Assembly (NCBI GenBank): GCA_959018215.1
Contig: CAUEKL010000146.1
Location: 1-5,962 of the forward strand
DNA from: an uncultured Gemmiger sp.
GTDB taxonomy: Bacteria > Bacillota > Clostridia > Oscillospirales > Ruminococcaceae
DNA: 5,962 nt
Direction: 5' to 3'
Part shown: piece by piece, positions 1 to 5,850 of the stretch
Numbering within the stretch: position 1 is the stretch's first letter
Layout: each line of letters starts with the position of its first letter
The notes under the pieces: model-generated
The model's input: the letters and a program-made list of their open reading frames with translations, nothing else
What the model was told of the DNA's origin: nothing
Databases searched by the model: none
Program-made: the position numbers and the translations under genes

Positions 1-1138
1 GGTCCGGGGGCAGGGGGTTTTCCGCCGGAGCACTCCCCTCCCCTGGCGTTCCGGCAGCGGCTTCCGGAACCATTGCCGGACTTTCCGCCGCCACACTTTC
101 GGCCACGGGTTCCGCCGCATCCCCCGCTTCCGGTTCAGCCTCTTCCCCGCCGGAAAGCCCCTCCACCGCCGCCAGGGCCAGACCGTCGGCGGCGGGGTCG
201 CCGGGGGCGATGGGCACCGGCCGCCGCAGGGGGTTCATCCGGTGGGGGTTGCGGGTCACGGCGGCGGAGGTCCCGGCGCTCTGCATGGGCACCGGCACCA
301 CCGCGAAGCCCTCCCCTGCCCCGGCCTCCCCGTGTACCGGGATGCGCACGGTGTATTCCAGGCAGCCGTCCTTCTGGCCGCAGGTGGTGGTGGCCGCAAT
401 GCCCTTGGCCGCCATCATGTCCACCGCATGCTGCAGGGTGTTCACAAACAGGCGCACGTCCCGCACCATGGGCACGGTGCGGCGCAAGGGGCTGGGCCCG
501 GCCTTGGGGGCGGCCAGCATGGCGTCCACCAGCTTGTCGGCATCCCGCACGCTCATGGATTCCCGGGCCATCTTTTCCAGCGCGGCGGTGCGGCGGCCTT
601 CGGGCAGGCGGAGCACCGCCCGGGCGTGGCGCTCGGTGAGGTGGTTGGCCACACACAGCTGCTGCTGGGCGGTGGTCAGGGTGAGCAGCCGCAGCTTGTT
701 GGCCAGGGCCGACTGGCTCAGCCCCAGGCGCCGGGCGGCCTCCGCCTGGGTGCAGCCCCACAGCCGGATGACCTCCCGGATGCCCCGGGCGGCGTCGAAG
801 GGGTCCAGCTGGGCCCGCTGCAGATTTTCCAAAAGTCCCAGGGCGGCGCTCTCGCTGTCGTCGTAGTCGGCCAGGATGGCCGGGACCTTTTCCAGCTTGG
901 CCAGGCGGCAGGCCCGCAGCCGCCGTTCCCCCGCCACCAGCTGATACTTATGTACCCCGGCCCGCCGCACGCTCACCGGCTGGAGCAGGCCGTTCTGTAA
1001 AATGCTCACCGCCAGGGCGGCGATCTCGGTATCGTCGAAGGTGGTGCGCGCCTGATAGGGCGAAGCCTCGATCTGCTCCACCGGGATCATGAGCACCTTG
1101 CCCGCCTTCTGCCGGTTCTTCTCTTTTGCTTTTGCCAT
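1..1138 (-). CDS. noc: Noc/ParB-family chromosome segregation and nucleoid-occlusion protein (3' end cut off by the window)
   Basis: The frame starts at ATG 1138 and stays open to the window edge, giving 379 residues and no stop, so the C-terminus is missing. Its fold is that of the ParB CTPase and DNA-clamp family. A ParB N-terminal box (PYQARTTFDD, residues 27-36) is followed by the nucleotide motif GERRLRA (70-76), a second motif ENLQR (104-108), a helix-turn-helix (about 130-152, TQAEAARRLGLSQSALANKL) and TERHARAVL (168-176). Residues about 225-267 (VRDVRLFVNTLQ...YTVRIPV) resemble the C-terminal domain I recall from clostridial Noc-like proteins. Residues about 270-379 form a low-complexity tail rich in Ala, Pro, Glu and Gly. 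Recognition positions read Q142, K148, T153 and R170, closer to Noc (Q/K/K/R) than to ParB (R/T/A/G). Its place right after rsmG is that of noc in Bacillus. ParB family membership is near certain; Noc rather than ParB is an inference. Confidence 0.9.
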   Translation of the reverse strand, partial: MAKAKEKNRQKAGKVLMIPVEQIEASPYQARTTFDDTEIAALAVSILQNGLLQPVSVRRAGVHKYQLVAGERRLRACRLAKLEKVPAILADYDDSESAALGLLENLQRAQLDPFDAARGIREVIRLWGCTQAEAARRLGLSQSALANKLRLLTLTTAQQQLCVANHLTERHARAVLRLPEGRRTAALEKMARESMSVRDADKLVDAMLAAPKAGPSPLRRTVPMVRDVRLFVNTLQHAVDMMAAKGIAATTTCGQKDGCLEYTVRIPVHGEAGAGEGFAVVPVPMQSAGTSAAVTRNPHRMNPLRRPVPIAPGDPAADGLALAAVEGLSGGEEAEPEAGDAAEPVAESVAAESPAMVPEAAAGTPGEGSAPAENPLPPD

Positions 1139-1143
1139 GATGT

Positions 1144-1150
1144 CCCCTTT
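1144..1150 (-). promoter_or_regulatory. Ribosome binding site of the noc-like gene
   Basis: The minus strand reads AAAGGGG five bases before ATG 1138. This fixes the start, and the ParB N-terminal box follows at a normal distance. No other start codon in this frame has a comparable site. Confidence 0.7.
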
Positions 1151-1167
1151 TCTGTATCGGACGGCCG

Positions 1168-1219
1168 AAAAAAACGGCCCTGTGGATTCGTATGCTGATT
1201 TCAGCATACCACAGGGCCG
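1168..1219 (-). terminator. Strong intrinsic terminator after rsmG
   Basis: On the minus strand, an 11-bp perfect stem (1209-1219 with 1175-1185, CGGCCCTGTGG and its complement) is stacked on an 8-bp perfect stem (1201-1208 with 1191-1198, TATGCTGA and its complement). The two are separated by a 5-base one-sided bulge (1186-1190). Seven T residues follow directly (1174-1168). This is a textbook Rho-independent terminator, 51 bp after the rsmG stop codon. It is placed to end the mnmE-mnmG-rsmG transcript. The T-tract ends only 29 bp before the noc start codon, so it also lies in the 5' leader of any transcript that reads through into noc. Confidence 0.9.
1203..1211 (-). promoter_or_regulatory. 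Candidate extended -10 promoter for noc inside the terminator hairpin
   Basis: The minus strand reads TGG-TATGCT, an extended -10 form (TGn followed by a hexamer matching TATAAT at 4 of 6 positions). No good -35 is seen at 16 to 18 bp upstream. Initiation about seven bases downstream would begin inside the hairpin, so the transcript would lack the left arm and could not form the terminator. The same bases are needed for the hairpin stem, so the match may be chance. Confidence 0.3.
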
Positions 1220-1270
1220 CGGGGACGTGCCAGCACAATCGTTCGCCGGCATTTTCGGTTTTCAGCGCTT

Positions 1271-1975
1271 TTACAGGGGTTTCTTCGCAATTTTTCCGCC
1301 GTTTCTGGGGTAAACCGTCGGAGTCTGCGATATTTTTCTCACCAGAACCAGATTGCGGGTGCTGCCGTCGGGCAGATGGAAGGCCCGGACCTCCTCCAGC
1401 TGGCCCCCCAGCTTGTGCAGGGCATTTTTGGCGGCGTCGGTCTCGGCGGCGGCGTCGGGGCCCTTCATGGCAATGAAGAGGCCCCCCACCTTCACCAGCG
1501 GCAGGCAGTATTCGCACAGCACCGGCAGCGCCGCCACTGCCCGGGCGGTGGCCAGGTCAAAGGTTTCCCGCCAGCGCTTGCGGGCGGCTTCCTCCGCCCG
1601 CTCCTTGGCGAACTCCACATTGTTCAGACCCAGCTCCCCGCAGACGGTGCGCAAAAACTCCACCCGCTTGCCGGTGGGCTCCATGAGGGTCAGTTCCAGC
1701 TCCGGCTTGTAGATCTTGGCCACGATGCCCGGGAACCCGGCGCCGGTGCCCACGTCCACCATCTTCCCCGCCACCTCCGGCTGGGCGGCCAGCAGCAGGC
1801 TGTCCACAAAGTGCCGGTCCTCAATGCCCTCGGGGGTGGTGATGGCGGTGAGGTTCAGATGCTTGTTGGTCTCCACCAGCAGCCCGGCATACTTGTCCAG
1901 GGCGGTGAGCTGGTCGGGGGTGAGGGAAATGTTCCACATGGAACATTTCTGTGCCAGACGGGTCGTATCGATCAT
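1271..1975 (-). CDS. rsmG: 16S rRNA (guanine-N7)-methyltransferase RsmG (GidB)
   Basis: This cytoplasmic enzyme uses S-adenosylmethionine to methylate N7 of the guanine in the 530 loop of 16S rRNA (G527 in E. coli). Loss in known species gives low-level streptomycin resistance. The 234-residue product is close to the Bacillus length. It shows the family start region with NLTAI (41-45) and RHFVDSL (54-60), the SAM-binding glycine motif VDVGTGAGFPG (73-83), an acidic residue after the second strand (MEPTGKRVEFL, 98-108), ARAVAAL (144-150), the AMKG motif (169-172) and the conserved tail YPRNGGKIAKKPL. The ATG overlaps the mnmG stop as ATGA, so translation is probably coupled. The first codons also contain a parS-like palindrome, giving the unusual peptide KCSMWNI at residues 10-16. 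Confidence 0.97.
   Translation of the reverse strand: MIDTTRLAQKCSMWNISLTPDQLTALDKYAGLLVETNKHLNLTAITTPEGIEDRHFVDSLLLAAQPEVAGKMVDVGTGAGFPGIVAKIYKPELELTLMEPTGKRVEFLRTVCGELGLNNVEFAKERAEEAARKRWRETFDLATARAVAALPVLCEYCLPLVKVGGLFIAMKGPDAAAETDAAKNALHKLGGQLEEVRAFHLPDGSTRNLVLVRKISQTPTVYPRNGGKIAKKPL
1927..1948. other. parS-like centromere palindrome inside rsmG
   Basis: A palindrome has perfect 10-bp arms (AAATGTTCCA and TGGAACATTT) around a 2-bp centre. The 16-bp core at 1930-1945, TGTTCCACATGGAACA, matches the consensus bacterial parS site TGTTTCACGTGAAACA at 13 of 16 positions. Two of the three differences are a symmetrical C/G pair, and the third is in the centre. It does not resemble the Noc site ATTTCCCGGGAAAT at the positions that separate the two classes. 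It overlaps codons 10-17 of rsmG. parS sites cluster near the origin and often lie inside genes, so position and sequence agree. The likely ligand is a canonical ParB encoded outside the window. Confidence 0.75.
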
Positions 1976-3870
1976 GGATGTTGCTCCTTTTCTTTCTGAT
2001 ACCGCAGCACGGCCAGGCTCAGCTGGGCCAGGTCGCTGGGGCTGACGCCGGGAATGCGCCCGGCCTGGGCCAGGGTGCGGGGGCGGATCTTGGTCAGCTT
2101 CTCCCGGCTTTCCAGGGTCATGGTGGGGATGTCCTCATACACAAAGTCCGCGGGGATGAGCACCTGCTCGTGGCGCTGGACCTCCCGGATGGCCCGCTGC
2201 TCCCGGGCGATGTACCCGGCGTAGCGGATCTCGGTCTCCAGCCGCAGGGCCATGGCGGGGGTCACGTCCTGCCCCCAGCCGATGACCCTGGCAATGAGCT
2301 CGTAAGTCACGGTGGGACGGCGGAGCAGTTCCGCTGCGGTGCCCCCGGTCTCCCCCATCCGGCTCCTGTCCACGCCCGCTTCCTCGGCGGCTTTGCGCAG
2401 GTCGGCCAGGGGGACCCGGGTGGTTTCCAGCCGGTGCATCTCCGCCTGCTTGATGGCCTGGTCCTTGGTGAACACCGCCCACCGGGCGTCGTCCACCAGG
2501 CCGTATTCCCGGCCGATGGGGGTCAGGCGCTCGTCGGCGTTGTCCTGGCGCAGGCTCAGCCGGTATTCGCTGCGGCTGGTCATCATCCGGTAGGGGTCCA
2601 TGACCCCCTTGGTCACCAGGTCGTCCACCAGGGTGCCCAGGTAGGAGGTGTGCCGGGCCAGCACCAGCTGGGATTTGCCCAAAGCGGCCCGGGCGGCGTT
2701 GAGCCCGGCCAGCAGGCCCTGGGCGGCGGCTTCCTCGTAGCCGGAGGTGCCGTTGAACTGTCCGGCGCCGTAGACGCCCGCCACCACCTTGCTCTCCAGG
2801 GTGGGATAGAGGGTGGTGGGGTCCACGCAGTCGTACTCGATGGCGTAGGCCGGGCGCATGATCTCCAGATGTTCAAACCCCGAGATGGTGCGGTACATGG
2901 CATTCTGCACCACTTCGGGCAGGCTGGAGGACAACCCCTGGAGATACATCTCCTCGGTGTCCTCGCCGCAGGGCTCCACAAAGATGGGGTGGCGTTCCTT
3001 GTCCTTGAAGCGCACCACCTTATCCTCGATGGAGGGGCAGTACCGGGGCCCCACCCCCTGGATCATCCCGCCGTAGAGGGGCGAGCGGTGGAGGTTTTCC
3101 AGGATCACCTTGTGGGTGTTGGGGTTGGTGTAGGTGATGTAGCAGTCCACCTTGTTGTGCATGGGGGTGCGGGTCATAAAGGAGAAGGGCTGCAAACTCT
3201 CGTCCGGGTCCCCGGGCTGGCGTTCCAGCTTGGAGAAGTCGATGCTCCGGCGGTGCACCCGGGCGGGGGTGCCGGTCTTGAACCGGCGCAGGGTGAAGCC
3301 GTTGTCCACCAGGCACTGGGTCAGGGCGGTGGCGGCGTGCTGGCCGTCGGGGCCGCCGGCGTAGCTGGCCTCCCCCACAAAGATGCGGCCGCCCAGGGTG
3401 GTGCCGGTGGCGATGACCACCGCCTTGCATTCATAGTAGCCCCCCAGGCTGGTGATAACCCCCTGCACCCGGCCCTTTTCGATGTCCAGGGCCACGATCT
3501 CCCCCTGGTGCACATCCAGGTTGGGGGTGAGTTCCAGGGCATGCTTCATCCACATGTGGTAGCGCTTGCGGTCGGTCTGCACCCGCAGACTGTGCACCGC
3601 GGGGCCCTTGCCCCGGTTCAGCATCCGGCTCTGCAGGAAGGTGGCGTCCGCCGCCACCCCCATCAGTCCGCCCAGGGCGTCGATTTCCCGCACCAGATGG
3701 CCCTTGGCGGTGCCGCCGATGGAGGGGTTGCAGGGCATGTTGCCGATAAAATCCAGCGTCAGGGTAAAGACGGCGGTCTTTGCCCCCAGCACCGCCGCCG
3801 CGTGGGCGGCCTCAATGCCTGCGTGCCCGGCGCCGATGACGATCACATCATACTTTCCCAGTTTATCCAT
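1972..3870 (-). CDS. mnmG: tRNA uridine-5-carboxymethylaminomethyl synthesis protein MnmG (GidA), FAD-dependent
   Basis: MnmG binds FAD and works with MnmE to place a (carboxymethyl)aminomethyl group on C5 of the wobble uridine (U34) of certain tRNAs, which improves decoding. The 632-residue length matches the family (629 in E. coli). It shows an N-terminal FAD Rossmann motif GAGHAGIEAA (13-22), the first family signature CNPSIGGTAKGHLVREID (47-64), a second nucleotide-binding stretch VIATGTTLGGRIFVGE (152-167), GPRYCPSIEDK (274-284) with the conserved cysteine C278, and the second signature region AIEYD with GAGQFNGTSGYEEAAAQG (343-385). The helical C-terminal domain used for MnmE and tRNA contact is complete (Y553 to P632). 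Compared with the usual forms, EPEG reads EPCG (299-302) and RPGYAIEYD reads RPAYAIEYD (339-347). The gene follows the small membrane-protein gene after 21 bases and overlaps rsmG by four. Confidence 0.98.
   Translation of the reverse strand: MDKLGKYDVIVIGAGHAGIEAAHAAAVLGAKTAVFTLTLDFIGNMPCNPSIGGTAKGHLVREIDALGGLMGVAADATFLQSRMLNRGKGPAVHSLRVQTDRKRYHMWMKHALELTPNLDVHQGEIVALDIEKGRVQGVITSLGGYYECKAVVIATGTTLGGRIFVGEASYAGGPDGQHAATALTQCLVDNGFTLRRFKTGTPARVHRRSIDFSKLERQPGDPDESLQPFSFMTRTPMHNKVDCYITYTNPNTHKVILENLHRSPLYGGMIQGVGPRYCPSIEDKVVRFKDKERHPIFVEPCGEDTEEMYLQGLSSSLPEVVQNAMYRTISGFEHLEIMRPAYAIEYDCVDPTTLYPTLESKVVAGVYGAGQFNGTSGYEEAAAQGLLAGLNAARAALGKSQLVLARHTSYLGTLVDDLVTKGVMDPYRMMTSRSEYRLSLRQDNADERLTPIGREYGLVDDARWAVFTKDQAIKQAEMHRLETTRVPLADLRKAAEEAGVDRSRMGETGGTAAELLRRPTVTYELIARVIGWGQDVTPAMALRLETEIRYAGYIAREQRAIREVQRHEQVLIPADFVYEDIPTMTLESREKLTKIRPRTLAQAGRIPGVSPSDLAQLSLAVLRYQKEKEQHP
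1984..1990 (-). promoter_or_regulatory. Ribosome binding site of rsmG within mnmG
   Basis: The minus strand reads AAAGGAG eight bases before ATG 1975. It lies inside the last codons of mnmG. It supports this start and an independent or coupled re-initiation at the ATGA overlap. Confidence 0.8.
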
Positions 3871-3885
3871 AGTCAGTTCTTGCTT

Positions 3886-3892
3886 GTCCTTT
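3886..3892 (-). promoter_or_regulatory. Distant ribosome binding site of mnmG
   Basis: The only purine-rich match before ATG 3870 is AAAGGAC, overlapping the stop codon of the preceding gene and 15 bases from the start. This is longer than the usual 5 to 10. The conserved N-terminus begins right after the ATG, and the same frame carries a stop at 3892-3894, so no better upstream ATG or GTG exists. Only a CTG at 3876 lies between. Translation may rely on coupling to the upstream gene. Confidence 0.45.
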
Positions 3893-4356
3893 CAGCCCTC
3901 TTCGGGCAGGATGCCGTCGGTCAGCACCAGATACCGGTGGTAGTCGTTGCGGTCCACCAGCACCGGGATCCTGGGCCGGTCCTGTAAAAACGGTTCGGGG
4001 TCGAACCAGAAGTTTTTGCTCTCAAACAGATACACCTTGCCGTCGGCGGGGTTCACCGCCTGGCACTGGATGATGAGGGGATACCGCCCGTTCACCTGCA
4101 CCGAGGTATTGAACTGCACGGCCACGAAATCCGCGTAGATTTTAGAGCCGTTCTCCTGCAGCCAGGCGTCGTCCTGTTTTTCCTTGGCGTCCCGGCGCAG
4201 AAAGCCGATGCCCAGCAAGAGGAAGGGCAGCCCGAACAGGGCGAACAACAGCAGCAGGGGCACTTTCAGCAGAACGGCAGTGAGAATTCCCACCACTATG
4301 AACACAACGCCCACGGCGGTGAAGATGCCGCCGATGACCAGATTGATCCGTTTCAT
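3892..4356 (-). CDS. Two-helix membrane protein with a DUF3592-like C-terminal domain, function unknown
   Basis: The product is a 154-residue protein with no assigned function. The first half holds two hydrophobic helices, about residues 5-30 (LVIGGIFTAVGVVFIVVGIL and on) and 33-53 (PLLLLFALFGLPFLLLGIGF), joined by a very short turn with one lysine. A charged stretch RRDAKEKQDD follows. The second half (about 70-148) looks like a beta-rich domain: a position for an exchanged strand (KIYADFVAV), a tyrosine-containing strand (YPLIIQCQAVNPADGKVYLF), then RIPVLVDRNDYHRYLVL. That last pattern, a short hydrophobic strand plus D-R-N-x-Y, recalls the end of DUF3592-type domains, though this is a weak family guess. 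ATG 4356 is preferred over GTG 4359 because the AAGGGAAG site is seven bases from the ATG and only four from the GTG. It sits between mnmE and mnmG, so it is co-transcribed with tRNA-modification genes, but nothing in it suggests that role. Confidence 0.88.
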   Translation of the reverse strand: MKRINLVIGGIFTAVGVVFIVVGILTAVLLKVPLLLLFALFGLPFLLLGIGFLRRDAKEKQDDAWLQENGSKIYADFVAVQFNTSVQVNGRYPLIIQCQAVNPADGKVYLFESKNFWFDPEPFLQDRPRIPVLVDRNDYHRYLVLTDGILPEEG

Positions 4357-4363
4357 CACACCA

Positions 4364-4371
4364 CTTCCCTT
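4364..4371 (-). promoter_or_regulatory. Ribosome binding site of the small membrane protein gene
   Basis: AAGGGAAG on the minus strand lies directly after the mnmE stop codon (4374-4372) and seven bases before ATG 4356. It decides for the ATG rather than the GTG one codon upstream. Confidence 0.7.
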
Positions 4372-5772
4372 TTATTTGCCCACACAGAAGGTGGAGAATA
4401 CCTCGTCGATGGTAGCTTCGGTGGCGTCCTCGCCGGTGAGTTCCGCCAGGGCGGCCAGGGCGTCGGCCATACAGACCCCGGCGGCGTCGGGGCCCAGCCC
4501 CTCCTCCCTCTGGCTGCGGATGGCCTGGGCCAGGGCGTCCCGGGCGGCGGTGGCGGCGTGGAGCTGCCGGGCGGAGCACAAAGCCGCCGCCCCGGTGTCC
4601 ACCTGCCCGGTGCCCAAAAGATCGGCCACCGCCTTGCTCAGCTTGGGCAGGCTGGCCGGGTCCCTGGCGCTCAGGGACAGTACCTTTCTGAAATAGGGGG
4701 CCAGGGTTTCTTCCATGGCGCGCAGCCGGTCGTCGTCGGCCACCAGGTCCTGCTTGTTCAGGATGGCGATGGCCGGGCGACCCTGGCATTTTTGGGCCAC
4801 CGAGAGGTCGTCCTCCCCCAGCCCGGCGTCGGCGTCAAAGACGGCCAGCACCAGCCCGGCTTCCTCCAGCTTTTTCCAGCTGCGGCGGATGCCCTCGGCC
4901 TCGATGGCGTCCCCCTTCTCCCCTACGTCCCGCACACCGGCGGTGTCAAAGAGGTTGAGGCGGATGTCCCCCAGCATGACGGCCTGTTCCACCACGTCCC
5001 GGGTGGTGCCCGCCACCGGGGTGACGATGGCGCGCTCGAACCCGGCCAGCAGGTTGAGCAGGGTGCTCTTGCCCACGTTGGGCCGTCCGCAAAGGACGCA
5101 GTCCACCCCGTGGCGCAGGATGGCCCCGGCGCCATAGCCGTTGATGAGCTTGTCCAGTTCTCCTTTGGCCTCTTCCAGGGTCATGGTCAGTTCCTCGGGC
5201 AGCAGCTCGGGCACATCCTCCTCGGGGTAATCCACCCAGGCGCTGAGATGAGCGTACAGGGATTGCAACGTGGCCTGGATACCCGCGATCTTTTTGGCCA
5301 GGGCCCCGTCCAGGGCGGCGCTGGCCAGGGCGGCCCCCTGCCGTCCCCCGGCGGAGATGATCTCCATGACCGCCTCGGCCTGGGTCAGGCTGATCCGCCC
5401 GTTGAGCAGGGCGCGGCGGGTGAATTCCCCCGGCCCGGCAGGCACGGCTCCGGCCAGATAGAGGGCTTCCAGCAGGCTGTCCGCCATGACGGTGCCCCCA
5501 TGCACCGACAGCTCGATGACATCCTCCCCGGTATAGCTGTGGGGAGCCCGGTAGAACAGGGCCACCGTCTCGTCCATAGTTTTGCCCCGCAGCACAAAAT
5601 GGCCGAAGAGGGCGGTGTAGCCTTTGGCCTCGGTGACTTTCTTGTTCTGATGGATGGGCACAAAGACCTTGTCCACGATGGCGTAGGTGTCCGGGCCACT
5701 CACCCGGATCACCGCGATGCCGCCCTCCCCGGGCGGGGTGGCCAGCGCGCAGACGGTGGTTGACAGCTGCAT
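4372..5772 (-). CDS. mnmE: tRNA uridine-5-carboxymethylaminomethyl synthesis GTPase MnmE (TrmE)
   Basis: MnmE is a potassium-activated, dimerising GTPase that forms a complex with MnmG to modify U34 of tRNAs, using a one-carbon unit from a folate. The 466-residue protein is complete. The N-terminal folate-binding domain shows TPPGEGGIAVIRVSG (12-26) and SYTGEDVIELSVHGG (79-93). Helical-domain marks include FTRRALLNGR (117-126) and DYPEED (181-186). The G domain carries G1 GRPNVGKS (229-236), G2 GTTRD (255-259), G3 DTAG (276-279) and G4 NKQD (339-342), with SARD (368-371) at the G5 position. The C-terminal FCVGK (462-466) keeps the catalytic-motif cysteine C463. Switch II is three residues longer than in E. 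coli. ATG 5772 is chosen because it has a strong ribosome site and matches the family N-terminus. An ATG at 5859 would add 29 proline- and arginine-rich residues unlike the family. Confidence 0.98.
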   Translation of the reverse strand: MQLSTTVCALATPPGEGGIAVIRVSGPDTYAIVDKVFVPIHQNKKVTEAKGYTALFGHFVLRGKTMDETVALFYRAPHSYTGEDVIELSVHGGTVMADSLLEALYLAGAVPAGPGEFTRRALLNGRISLTQAEAVMEIISAGGRQGAALASAALDGALAKKIAGIQATLQSLYAHLSAWVDYPEEDVPELLPEELTMTLEEAKGELDKLINGYGAGAILRHGVDCVLCGRPNVGKSTLLNLLAGFERAIVTPVAGTTRDVVEQAVMLGDIRLNLFDTAGVRDVGEKGDAIEAEGIRRSWKKLEEAGLVLAVFDADAGLGEDDLSVAQKCQGRPAIAILNKQDLVADDDRLRAMEETLAPYFRKVLSLSARDPASLPKLSKAVADLLGTGQVDTGAAALCSARQLHAATAARDALAQAIRSQREEGLGPDAAGVCMADALAALAELTGEDATEATIDEVFSTFCVGK

Positions 5773-5778
5773 AGAATA

Positions 5779-5787
5779 CCTTCCCCC
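5779..5787 (-). promoter_or_regulatory. Ribosome binding site of mnmE
   Basis: GGGGGAAGG on the minus strand, six bases before ATG 5772, decides the start in favour of this ATG over the upstream ATG at 5859. Confidence 0.75.
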
Positions 5788-5797
5788 TTTTTGGTTT

Positions 5798-5826
5798 ATG
5801 GTATCACAAAAACGCCGCCGCGGCAA
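5798..5826 (-). promoter_or_regulatory. Candidate promoter of the mnmE-mnmG-rsmG operon
   Basis: The minus strand shows TTGCCG (5826-5821, 4 of 6 to TTGACA), a spacer of exactly 17 bp, then TACCAT (5803-5798, 4 of 6 to TATAAT). The -10 is preceded by TGA, making it an extended -10. Transcription would start near 5791, giving a leader of about 20 bases that carries the ribosome site. The spacer includes a T5 run. It is the best sigma-70-type match that I found between the window edge and mnmE. Confidence 0.5.
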
Positions 5827-5850
5827 TGGCGGGGGCGAGGGCGGGAGTGT

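Noticed and set aside
556..570. CCCGGG-centred Noc-site-like sequences (also near 1731)
   Set aside because: Only half of the flanking positions or fewer fit ATTTCCCGGGAAAT, and CCCGGG is frequent in such GC-rich sequence.
242..1000. Plus-strand open frames and a 208-codon minus-strand frame over the noc-like gene
   Set aside because: They overlap the ParB-family frame throughout and encode Arg/Pro/Gly/His-rich sequence without motifs.
3863..3871. TTATCCATA as a DnaA box at the mnmG start
   Set aside because: It differs from the consensus and arises simply from the Met-Asp-Lys start codons.
1951..3987. Very long plus-strand open frame (678 codons) opposite mnmG
   Set aside because: It is rich in His, Gly, Val and Gln with no recognisable domain and is an exact antisense shadow of mnmG. 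GC-rich third positions keep antisense frames open.
4558..5763. 401-codon plus-strand open frame opposite mnmE
   Set aside because: It is an antisense shadow of a clearly conserved gene, with shadow-type composition and no ribosome site that I could see.
5808..5832. Short GC hairpin (CCGCC/GGCGG) followed by five T on the minus strand, as a terminator before mnmE
   Set aside because: The stem is only 5 bp with an 8-base loop, and the T-run lies in the spacer of the better-supported promoter.
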